Assembly (NCBI RefSeq): GCF_963678635.1
Contig: NC_087062.1
Location: 13,248,670 to 13,312,669 of the forward strand
DNA: 64,000 bases
Reading direction: 5' to 3'
Source of the DNA: Symsagittifera roscoffensis
Taxonomy: Eukaryota > Xenacoelomorpha > Acoela > Convolutidae
A model generated the notes under the pieces. The model was not told where the DNA came from and ran no database searches. It saw only the letters and a program-made list of their open reading frames with translations. The translations under genes and the position numbers were made by a program. Positions 22,801 through 31,390 of this stretch are shown here, piece after piece. Position 1 is the stretch's first letter, and every line of letters starts with the position of its first letter.

Positions 22801-23413
22801 ACACAAAAACCGCATTGGAGAACCAGACAATAAGTCATACTGTGAATTGGAATTGTGGCATGAACCTGTCAAATATCTAACTGGACATGATGGAATATCT
22901 GGGTATGTTAAAAAAGGACATGTTTTCGAATGCATTCATCCTGTTATAAAGTACCACTTCGTGTTCTACTTGAGCAACTCGGAATCAATAGCAGGAAAAG
23001 GGGGACAGGGAATGATACGAGACCTGACCAGTTTTATAAACCGACGCATTGAAATTGATTGCGGCGACCAATTTTCCATTTTGCTTTTCAGCAAACACGC
23101 CACTTACATAATTGCCAATCGCATAAATGTTTCGGATTTTAATTTGAACTATGTTCGCAACATAAATGAAAGTCAGATGCATGGTTTTACCTTGCACGAC
23201 GTGATGGATATCATGCGGTTGAATGATCAAGATCAACATCAATACCAAGGGTTGTTTGTTGGAGACGGTTTGTCAGATGAACATTTCGAATCAATGAAGA
23301 AACTAGTTTGCAAAAAACATGGAATCGACCCATCGGCGGTGGGAACTTTCAATGAAAAGAATTGCAAGGTGGTTTCTGCTCAGCACCCCCCTTCAGTTGG
23401 CGTGAGCATGTAA
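16826..23413 (+). CDS. Very large GTPase-like protein with Cys-rich and vWA-like regions
   Basis: Uninterrupted 2195-codon frame. Residues 1-230 are Ser/Glu-rich and probably disordered; 540-720 are charged and helical; about 760-1070 look beta-rich. The GTPase core has a perfect P-loop GKQSTGKS at 1219-1226 and a DxxG (DFEG) at 1264-1267. Just upstream, around 1060-1075, is the phrase EWHWIRSIYFMFDKFP, which I associate with this GTPase class. From 1588 to about 2010 there are dozens of Cys and His in CxxxC and HxC arrays, suggesting zinc-binding modules. Residues about 2042-2150 resemble a vWA domain, but the metal-site Asp of DxSxS is missing (YLSNSES). Intronless giant coding exons are typical of vertebrate VLIG genes, and multi-domain relatives occur in invertebrates and fungi. 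A role in immunity is plausible only by family analogy. Confidence 0.8.
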   Translation: MNINDVAITWLLTQCNKTDSLEASLERCNYLNEKEKSQVKNLLADDLRKLILRSSSRTGTSSMQLSSEMERQQPNTSISGTDFSTRSDRLVSRFHDSEKKPLKASEQPSSSKMAEEVNDDITRKSPKLAGERKATSEAAQKQAENPLIRIGIEESLSEVTSEKLNEGKSIASEVFSHVSSKTSDHTNSSSIDCSSEPSTESEYESSDDNSVQLDSPKWSYVELSQDYAHTTSSMSNAEKLQTPKNQVKIVPLLLCTEQFQDNSKVYKFEIENDGFQYLTSLLYSNDSTFSSNVNEAYLDLDGLNEKSLKFVGLMGPIKAVVGVFETHFNIEVVESIKTLMKFEQSGLYIINIENEEHLFIVYYSRNDEDFGLVRRESKIVHFLRYLCELTNNVILCPVENGNDIFPKSSNDAPRIQIFSSRDTRETEASKVTVTELGCFPNQLSEDEFFIASETEVRLISQQLIPPATEIKLKREIKHLNELKNVIDTKQIENLSAISSQFKSRFVETFHNEDWGSIEQSTSKDWKKDKNSSEDHSKKLLSEAIALSLIERVFPLEYQVIASYFSKRDNPHYDIWKIHSDDKNIMNALAEKHLVKLEQIFKTSDDSSKNSIKALLLKDILEATENKYQKSKLRKQNYQKMRAEAENIFKTDLEVSKLIEQEAKNVSQQGNRSWMEDELPKFVKYFSKKVKKVGSSGPSKNKFAAYYKKTHAKRREQFRRNKSEPLATIWFQNYIKKLGKLSNEKIISIMPTENGNDEYEIEFSEKCQVPSHRQLKISLIESGTSRKPELVKGDMCTLQDLRFEHIETIQLESNFSLFDAHPTDKSFLICLLNRSEDQISEVPPTQTTQHLAKIQVMLEGGEFIPIRHKISASSFDSKNRQLAIFCQDNPSSINLISFGPNFRKRTHATQIDLEKLVGDVHTVQMCFQPESSFLWFSCQHNVNTGIYKINHATTKIEPIVEMKKKSVKLLCLPSGQTILNILDSNQMQLIMTATGNVLAKQYSLQITPNNPQIAMFESLLLQIRNNKIYASNIYITNEEETSHNDIAATEAYKKQPFEWHWIRSIYFMFDKFPSKDLLSTNQSMTHIWVVICPNDSSHFSSNVLDELIVIEEKLKATNKSLQFMQIHESKSKSNHLTSFLENKLIESKPLGSFVLKLVTFIPLQIARAESNQLVLMNGFEPLNLNQVKNTFELSNLISFGLYETVFKMWTGDVKVISSMGKQSTGKSYTLNHLTGLSFNISGARCTDGCWMSLKLTYDCMYVILDFEGIGSIERTDQEDMLLSLLNSAISSITLLKCDKRWERDMERLFRNMNMGCNHLKGADDLFRGLFLIIINDVDESGHDETSNEFKEKIESAKKSHETNFLSTLFKRGYSIYPFPEFKTKAYYNYTEKLLSEVQISIPPLFSGGESFMRSIKLLLAKLTIGDFTPLGKQQFDERLWFLQSKFLCAMNFGQLSSKVPKTKDHRLTKIGDYKFEIKDKNNIEFASSGRVTINDLELTFSEDILACIVVQFLDIMPLSNQNVNQWRNCLENFALECIQFRFERVRIWLTENLKPWQNSENSEIVDLIENMFETWREFCYRYQESYRFCDETCAKCFMKCTQKLNHASDIDHECSTDHKCDQICCHCQSQSPQANFLCGLKFGHEGKHNCMQTKHVCNEPCKYSSLSGCKEKCQIDADHSGDHKCSQKSHKCKYSCSLETCFGICVVEAETPHLVHKCNKTSCEENCTVDGCPNKCVAEDHFHGTTMGYRFRTEQNLPDIKQNNYQSHFCGKEHACKQKCQKKGFCHKVVEKTEEESTYQGKKSSFNYNLKFKEVGKKMPCRVKILPFEEHHKGDHACSAISHSCTEQCPTCDNYCNKPVEHQTSGKDVLHDTSHGNMVKRYFLANHDEFDIGAHKYAVGESSVAEMCHIFCNELGRGHTHVVDCQRESNDEASCEIKGEKRHQTAKYFPDITKDKDLMTHHAYWTSIQFKDPCNRSALQDFSRCPVFCSSEEHKNRIGEPDNKSYCELELWHEPVKYLTGHDGISGYVKKGHVFECIHPVIKYHFVFYLSNSESIAGKGGQGMIRDLTSFINRRIEIDCGDQFSILLFSKHATYIIANRINVSDFNLNYVRNINESQMHGFTLHDVMDIMRLNDQDQHQYQGLFVGDGLSDEHFESMKKLVCKKHGIDPSAVGTFNEKNCKVVSAQHPPSVGVSM

Positions 23414-24050
23414 ATATAAGTCACTAAACTGAAATTACGACCCATCTGAACAATACCCTCCCTGAATATACCAAGTGAACAAAGTTCCACCGTAAAAGAA
23501 AAAGACATTTTCAAGCTGTACTACGCTGTACTAAGTCTGATTGGCTGAAAAGTTTTGATTTTAAACATAACAACTATCTGCTCTCTAAATTGTTTTTCGG
23601 GGTACGTTGTTCACTTGTCCGAAATTTTGCTTGAAATTACCTGATAACACCTAAGCTATTATGAATAATGATTATTCCATATCAAAATAGCGCGCTCATG
23701 AACATAATCCTCGTTTATTCTGATTTACACAAAAGCCGAACTCGGTTTTGTGATAGTTCAGAAAGTTCTTAACAAATGATATGTTCTGGTTATAGCGCTA
23801 GAAGCTATTTTAAAAATCTCCATTAAGCTTATCTAAGCGTATTCGAGTTTATTTTCCCTTTTATAAAAAAAGTTTACATTTTAATGTGAATGTCAATACA
23901 AACAATTGGTCAACCGTACAATCTCCCCATCCCCTCCCTCCTCCTAAATGACCTACAATAGAATGCCCTTCCCAAGCATGCATTAATTCTGAAAACTAAG
24001 TCTGTATAAAATATGCATTTCATACGAACCCGCAAATAAAACTGTTTTAA
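23414..24050 (+). other. Probable 3' UTR of the GTPase-like gene
   Basis: AT-rich, no ORF. The first well-placed AATAAA after the stop that I would trust is at 24035-24040, followed by T-rich sequence. The exact cleavage site cannot be read. Confidence 0.4.
24035..24040 (+). promoter_or_regulatory. Candidate poly(A) signal
   Basis: AATAAA about 620 bases after the stop codon of the GTPase-like frame, followed by T-rich sequence. In AT-rich DNA this hexamer occurs by chance, so this is only a candidate. Confidence 0.35.
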
Positions 24051-24599
24051 ACCATTTTTATGCGGGATTGCAATTTCATGCTCTTAATTACCTAGATTAA
24101 TGTTTTAATACAATTTACTTTTTTAATACGGTAATTATGAACAAATCTAATATACTGAAAGTGAACTTATGAAAATTTTGTATTTTCTTCCCCCTAAACC
24201 GATTGGGGGCGGGGGAATTGTACGGTTAATCCCAAACTATTTTCTAATATTTGCTCTTCTCTGACACATATGTTAACTTACTAAATTCTTTTAATTACGA
24301 ATATATACTCGCCTTTTTAGTACCATTTCACTATACAGTTTCTTATTACATTCCAGATACCAACATTTGCTGCTATTTCCTTTGATGCTGAATTTAGTTA
24401 TAAAATCACAATGACGAAAAAAAATCGCATCTTCCTGTGCTAAAATGACGAAATTTTAGTTGCAAGAACTGAGCAAAATGCTTCTATCTTCGTCGTTTGT
24501 CTCAAGAAAACTATTTGGATATTTGCTACTAATCCCATTATATGATCAAAAATTGTTCGTTGCCAATTTCAAAATTTTGATACAATTAACTATTTAGTC

Positions 24600-25618
24600 T
24601 TAGTTTTCTATAGAGGTTAACTGGTCTCTAATCAGGGGGAAAATTAGGGGGAGGGGCGGGGGCAGACGCCACTTTCCTCAGGGATTCGACCCCCTTGGTA
24701 CTTTTTTGAAATATCCATTTTTGCATTTTTGGTGACGGACCCTAAAAATTTTTTAAAGGCGCCTTGGGCGCCAATATATACTAATTTTGAAGGGGGAGCG
24801 CGCCAAGGGGGAGTTACCGCCATTGTTCCAATCATCTGTAGTGGATTGTTTCCATAATCTCGAAATATACGCCTTTTCTGTGTTTTTTTTTCAAAATTTT
24901 ACCTGCGGCGCGAAAAACATTTGGCCGAAACAGGTACTTTTTAGCGCTTCGGGAGAGCTCGAAAAACTAAATTTGGTCGACCTAAAAAAAAAAGAAAAAG
25001 GTCGACAAAATAAATGTTTGAAAATGTTTAATACTAGTTTTGAGTGGGGGCACAAAAGCACATCAAAAAAAGTTTTACAGGCCTTGTTTGACCTTTTTTT
25101 TCAAATAAATTGCTTGCGGCGCAGAAAACAGAAATTTTAATCAAAATAGGAGAGCTCGGGAAATCAATTTGGTCGACAGAAAAAAGTCGACAAACTTTCC
25201 GAATATGTTTTGAAAATCCGCTCCCCCCTCGAGAAAATCTTAATTATTTTTGATAAACTATAAATATAGCAATTTTGATAAACTATAAACTTTGTGCTGT
25301 CAATATCAAATACACGTCCTATCATCTGAGTAAAATCAATTTGACCAATTATATTTGGCCTGAAATTGTTAAGTTGATCCTCCATTTTTATTAGAGAATA
25401 CTGATTTATACTGTAACAAAAAATTTTCAAACAACTTTTAAAATTGGTATCATTTTCTGCCTTTCTCAACATCAATTTTACCCGTCAAACGTCAAGAATT
25501 TTAACAATTGCAACATTCAACTGACGAAATTGTACAAAATATTTGGAATATTCAGGCTTGATTTTCTTATTCATTTTCACTCATGAAAATTTGACAAACC
25601 GATATGCTTTACAATGCT
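24600..25618. repeat. Probable repeat sequence flanking the truncated LTR element
   Basis: Contains G-rich runs (24636-24662), a GGCGCC...GGCGCC hairpin near 24757-24773, several GGTCGAC words, and 25180-25390, which matches 11076-11297. Frames at 24787-25140 and 25164-25475 have no recognised domain. The junction with the LTR element is at about 25620, next to a small ATGCTTTACA duplication. Confidence 0.45.
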
Positions 25619-28438
25619 TTACAAAATGCTGGAACCAAATCGTGAGACAACGTTCTCTTGTACCTCGTTCATCGCTGCAAATAACATCTGGATAGCTTCC
25701 CAGATTCTCTTCGGCGCTGGTTCATCACCCTTGAGCTGCTCAAGAAACCCTATCGCATGCAGGTGATCATTCATTCCCGCAAACAGTAGTAGTTCGGGCT
25801 CGCAAGGCATCTCCGATTTTATTGCTATCACCAAGGTTAACATTTGGTTCAGCTCCGCTCCCGGTAATGAGTATATCAAAGTTTCCGGCCAAAACAACTT
25901 GGGAGACGTTCCCTCAAAGTCCGATCCCGCTATGATGACCACCCTCGCAGTGGCTGGATCTGCTCTGTCATAAACTGCCAAGGTCTTGGCCAACTGGGTG
26001 TTCCCGCAGGGTTTTCCGTATCTACGATCGTCTGCCAACCTCGTACCCTCATAGGCGGCGTCCGGCAGTTCCATCTCCCTTGGCCCTAACAGTTTGTCCA
26101 CCACCCTCAACTGTGCTGGAGTTGCCAACCTAATTCTGGCAATGCTTGTTCGATGCTTGGGAGGCTCCTCCACGAGTCCCGGACTCCCCAGTAACTTGAG
26201 AGGCCTGTAATTGATGGGTCCCATGAACGATTTTGTGGGAATCCCAGTCAGATCCGTCGTCCCCATTATTTTTGCCCTTGAGAAATGCGTCTCGAGAGCC
26301 TTCAACCAGTCCACGCACTGGTGTCTACCCAAGTCTTCATATGACACCCGCTCAAGACCCAAAGCTTCCGCCAACTCTTGCCTGCACTCCAGATCTTCCA
26401 AGTCCAGCTCTTTCACCTTCTCCACATATCTCGACCTACTGGTCTCCGCTGGCCTCTCCACCCTCTTGCTCTCCACCACCACCGAGGATATTACCGAACT
26501 CTGAGAAGTTGATGACGTTGCCTCCTCGGCCTCCATGGGTGCTGCGCCTGGCAATCTGGTCCGGCTGCTCCTCGAGCTGTCTCTAGAATCGGCCGTCGCT
26601 CCCAGGCGACTGGATAAAGCTCACGGGTTGAAGAAAAGTGGATTTGGGGGTGGCCCGAACGTGACTTGGGCCGTGTCTAGCAACTCTGCCTCCAACGCGC
26701 TTATGTGTCTTTGGAAGACATCATTCAACCACTCTACTCCCCTGGGCCTGTCAAAGTGAATCCCGTCTGAGGATGCGTCGTCGGGGAAAACAGATCGCTC
26801 CATCTGCTCGGCTACGTCCAGTAATCTAACGGAGAGGACGCTCCTTTGATGTATTTGCCTGATTATTTCGTTCAGGTTTCGCACCTTCGTGTTCATCTCC
26901 ATCGCGTGTTGATCCGCCTTCATGTTGTAAGGAATAGTGCACACCGTGAGAATGGCAGGATCCATTTGAATCCGCAATTCCTCAAGGATGCAGCTCATCT
27001 TGTCATATAGCCTCGTCACCTTCCTGGCCTCCCCCCTAGACACGTCATTCGTCCCGATCATTAGCGTTACCGTGTATACTCTTGCCATCCCTAGCATCTC
27101 AAGTGTTGCCAACATCTGTGGCGTCGCAGCTCCAGCGAAACTCAAGATCCCCGTTTGCCAATGTGATTGAGTCCGGGTCAGCACCCGCAGCAAGCTGTCC
27201 CCTACGATCAGGTGGACCGCCCCCTCTGGCACTCGTGGCTGCGTGAGGTATTCCACCCAAGCCGCGTCATGGAAGCAATCCCTCCTGACTATCTGTGCCG
27301 TGCTCCAATCCATACGATTGTGCCTGTGGTATCTGCCTTCTGTGTTCTTCTTGTAACTTGAGATCACCACACTCCTGATAGGTTGCTCCCTCCACGTCGG
27401 GGGTAGCTCCACTCTCTATGGACTCTCACGATTCCTTAGCTGTAGCCTCTCGTTCAATCCTTCAGTCGTGACAATTCTCACCTGACTACTACTCGGGGTT
27501 GAACTTGGGGTATACCCAGGCAGCGCGACGTCCATCAATGGGCGTATTGTTTGTGTCTCTAGGCCACGCAGGGAGGACGTTGATTCAGTTGGTATTCACA
27601 CCTCCAACCCCCCATTCATATGCTCTTGAGCCGCGCGGTCAAGGTTAAATCGTCCCTTTGATCAGGGAGCTTCGTCCACCTCCATACGCGACTCTGGCCT
27701 TGAGCCGGTAACCATTCGCTCCTTGGACCTAGCCGCTTTCTGCATATCGAGCTCGCGTTGTCGTTGCTGGATTCTCTCAAGCTCCGACTTCAGCAGCTCA
27801 CAATTCGCGGCATTCTCTCGCACTCTTTGTTCTTGTAGATGCTCAGCTTTCAGCATATCCAGTTCCCTCCGCGCTTGGTCCTTTTCGACGACCGCTTGAT
27901 CCCTCTCTAGTTTTGCCTGATCTCTCTCAAGCTTCGCTTGATCCCGGCCGAGGTTCGCCTTGTTCCTCTCCCGCTGAGTCCTCTCAAGCTCTCTCTTCAT
28001 AGTACTGAGGTCCGGATACGCTTCCCCCGTTTGTTGCGCTCGCGTCATTGATGGCATCTTACTCGTGCTCTGGCCTGTAGATCTGGCTGATGGTCTGATC
28101 GGTAATGGGAACTCCCCTGCGCCATACTCGGTGTTGTTGCTCAAGCCAGGGTTCCTTGCCAAGTCAAATCCCCTTATTCCTCCATCCACATCCCAGGACA
28201 GCCATCTGGTTTGCTCTTGGTTGGATATTCCATCAGTGGTGTAGCCGACCATTAGAACCGCTTCTGTTGCAGACTCCCGGCATTCGCCCTGTTCTTCCAA
28301 TTTGAGGTTGGCGTTCAGCATCACCGCCATTCCCTCATCCACTTGTGTGTAATCCAGATCCATCAGGCGTCTGTAAAATTCATCAAGTGTGGGCCTTTTC
28401 AGAGCCGATGGCATGGACTTCCAGAATCGATCTGCCAT
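25619..28438 (-). pseudogene. ORF3 (coiled coil + SGNH hydrolase + SGNH-like), broken and truncated
   Basis: Starts at an ATG (28438) with MADRFWKSMP, as in the right copy. The N-terminal helical part and coiled coil (rich in LERDQAK repeats) run to a TGA at 27662. Further lesions follow (a TGA near 27594 and a small deletion near 27412). The SGNH module is readable in 27412-26621 with VGDS, GTND and DGIHFD blocks. A TGA at 26621-26623 interrupts it before the C-terminal part. The second SGNH-like domain (AGSDFEG, FAGMND) is present, but the frame ends by element truncation just after SRFGS. Compared with the right copy, roughly the last 180 codons are missing. Confidence 0.85.
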
Positions 28439-28949
28439 TTCTGTAACTTCTAGATGATCTTGAGTACTAGCAACTTGTGAATTACCTTAGCAACTTGTGA
28501 ATTACCTTAGCAACTTGTGAATTACCTTAGCAACTTGTGAATTACCTTAGCAACTTGAGTACTTGAGGATTAACTTCTTGAAGCGTTGTTCAACTTGTGT
28601 GTTCGTTCAAGGACTTCCTTTCTTTCAATTGAATGTAGTTGGGTAGTCAATTTGGCTTTACCAAATCAATCTGAAAATAACACTCGATTTTTAGACTAAC
28701 AGGCTATGTTCCTAACCTAAAACCCTCCTTGCCACTATAGTTAAAATTCTTTCCTTTTCGTTCTACTAAGATGGTTCAATTGGAAATTTTCTAAAAGCAT
28801 GCAGATTCATTTTATGTTTTTGCACCATCAATCATTTAAAATTTAATTGTCATGCCAATCACCTTTATGATCCTTTTACCTGTTTTGTACCCCCACACCT
28901 AACTCGAGATCCTCCCTTCATACCCAACTCGAGACCCCCGTAACCCGAC
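28439..28949 (-). other. Spacer between pol and ORF3, left copy
   Basis: About 510 bases without a coding frame, aligned with 58109-58629. It holds the 20-bp tandem repeat near the ORF3 start. ORF3 translation from genomic RNA would need a subgenomic or spliced message, or internal initiation. I could not pick splice sites with confidence. Confidence 0.6.
28465..28556. repeat. 20-bp tandem repeat in the pol-ORF3 spacer, left copy
   Basis: AGCAACTTGTGAATTACCTT repeated about four and a half times, directly upstream of ORF3 on the minus strand. The right copy has a related 20-bp unit, only about twice, at 58545-58588. The number of units therefore changes between copies. Confidence 0.9.
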
Positions 28950-28952
28950 TCA

Positions 28953-29455
28953 GGCGATGCTCAAGTAGTATTTCTTATGAAGATGTACCATTATCTCCGT
29001 TTCTGCGAAGACCACGTGTAGGATAGCGTACAATTCCCTTGGGCTCAATTTGCCCCTGTTTGGGTCATACACCGGCATTGAGACCTTCGTTATCCTTCTT
29101 TCAATCATGAAATCTCGTAGTCTTGTTAGTGCCAACATCACGTGTTCAGGATCGATCGTGTTCCTGTCATTGACCCTCGTCACTAGGAAGCACAGGTATT
29201 TGCCTGGGACTTGTGCTACTGATGGTAGAAGCGCAGCCATTCCTCCCAGCCCCGGTCTCTGTCTAAACAGAAACTCCACGTTCTGGTACTCTCTCTTGAA
29301 GTCAGCCTCCAGTCTTGATTTGAAACTCATGTCCGCCGTGATACAGATTGCGCTAGTCCTGTCTGACAGAATGAAGTCACTATCCGTTATCAGGATATTT
29401 TCCGAGTATTCGTTTGGTATTTCAAATTTCGTTTTGAAATTCCGTCCTATGGTAG
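28953..29455 (-). other. Macro-domain-like C-terminal region of pol, left copy
   Basis: About 167 codons aligned with 57604-58105 and well conserved in protein sequence. It has the order of a TARG1/Poa1-type macro domain: ITDSDFIL, then SAICITADMSF, an FKREY helix, GKYLCFLVTR, a helix with ALTRLRDF, then VSMPVYDPNRG and a final EIMVHLH strand. Conservation in both copies despite surrounding decay suggests it was functional in the parent element. Confidence 0.6.
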
Positions 29456-31342
29456 GCTCGGCCACCTCCCCATCTAGTTCCAGTCCGCTCGTTTCTCTCA
29501 CATCCCTGAGTTTCTTTATCATTAAATTTTCGGTGTGGGTAAGTCCTACCCCCACTCCCCGGACAAAAATATTTATCGACGTCCCCGTCGATGATGCTGG
29601 GTCTGAATTATCTGGCGGAATGTCGAGCGGCCTGTCTGTTTCCGTCCAGCCGAAGAAAGGATTCTCCGTTTTCATGTGCTTTCCCGCTGATATGTCAACT
29701 TGTTCAATGCTTTGCCCTTCGTCGCTTCCGTTCTTGACATCGCGCATCCATTCTAATATCCTCAGGTTCGTATTCTCCCTCCTCTCTATCTCGCTCTGTT
29801 CCAAATCCGTCTCTCGCTCCGGTGTCGAGTAGTCTTCCTGTGGGTAGTGTTCATTATCATTGATGATTTGCCATTCATCGTCTGCCGCCAGTTCGCCCAC
29901 ACTTAGTAGTTCTTTGCCTAGTAGTTCTTTGCCTTCTTATCAATCAGGAAATTGTCCCCGTACCTGTTGTACCTCATGCCTGTTCGTTTGCTATTGCCAC
30001 TCCTTGTCCCCGCTGGTATTGATAAGTCTGGTTCTGTCCACTTCGGCACCTCACCTCCGGATCGTTCCAGTCTTCTTCCACAAAAGATTCCACTTCAGAG
30101 TCCACTTCTATTTTTTCATTGTCATCCAAACTCAAGTTCTCATTGCCATCATTTTTCTCTCTGATACCTTTTTCGTTCACTTCACATGCTGGCTTCACCA
30201 GTAGGTACTCGAGTCCCTCCATGTCCTTTGGTATACACCAGTCCTCTGGGGATGGGACATGAGGCTTCAGATTTTCATAATGTGCTGCTCGCCCAGTACT
30301 CAAGCGGTAGAACCGTCCTTGTTGATGTACTTCCGTTATCATGAATGGTTCTCTCCATTTCTTGAGTAGCTTCTTCGTCCCTTTGGGCGGTATGACATTC
30401 TGGAAAACCCACACGTACTGGCCCACCTCATATGGCTTTGCCTGTAATATCCTTTCATCATTTTTCTTGCGCTGTCTCATTTGTGCTTGCGCAGTGTTCC
30501 TCCTGCATAGCTCGTTTATTTCCTGCTGTCTCCTGATCGCTTCTTTCACGTAAGCTTGAGGCGACGTCCTCTTCCCTTCGTATTCCGGGTAAAAGAATGT
30601 CAGGGGCATTGCTCTCTCTCTGCCTGTCAACATCATGAAAGGACTGATGCCCGTTGTTGAGTGTTGAGTATTGTTGTATGCCCCTACGACTTGCGGCGGA
30701 TATTTATCCCAGTCTGTCATGTACCTTGAGCAGTATACCCTCAGTATATTCACCAACGTTCTATTCTGTCTCTCTACCAGCCCGTTGGTCTGAGGATGGT
30801 AAGTCGTTGAGTGTGCTTGAGCAATGTGTGACCTCTTCATTAATTCTTTAGTCAAGTCCCCCACAAAGGCCTTGCCGTTGTCTGACTGAAAAGTCATTGG
30901 ACAAGCATACCTCGATATCCAATGGGTTATCAAGTGGTCACATGTCTCCTCTGTCGAGGCTGTTTGACACGGCACCGCTTCTGCCAGCTTTGTGAAGTGG
31001 TCTATTATAACCAGTATCTGGTTATGCCCTGACTCCGTCATGCAGATCTTTTGATGGTCTATCTGCACCAATTCATTAAATTCTGAGCTTTCCACCGACT
31101 TGAGTGGAAATTTCATCCTCCTTGGGTCTTTCACTTGCAGGCATGCCAGGCATGCATTCACCCATCTCTCGCAAGCTTTCCTCAATCCTGGCCAATCGAA
31201 CCTGTGAAGTATTCTTTGTTGCACCTTGTCTATCCCCTGGTGCCCCATCTGATTGTGCGATCTGAACAGCGCCTCTGCCTGATACAATTGTGGTAATATG
31301 ATGAGGTTGTGCTTGTGTAATATCTTCTCCTCGTCTTTTCTC

Positions 31343-31390
31343 TTACTCTATCAGACAGCTGACCACCCCGTCAGCTGTCTGATAGAGTAA
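31343..31390. repeat. Perfect 21-bp inverted repeat (template-switch scar)
   Basis: Arms 31343-31363 and 31370-31390 are exact reverse complements with a 6-base CACCCC loop. The right copy at the matching place (about 55664-55728) has only one arm; the second half there is unrelated coding sequence. The palindrome was therefore created in this copy and destroys the pol frame. Confidence 0.9.

Noticed and set aside
29050-29832. 260-codon plus-strand ORF opposite the left pol
   Set aside because: Antisense shadow of the macro-like and linker coding region; no domain of its own.
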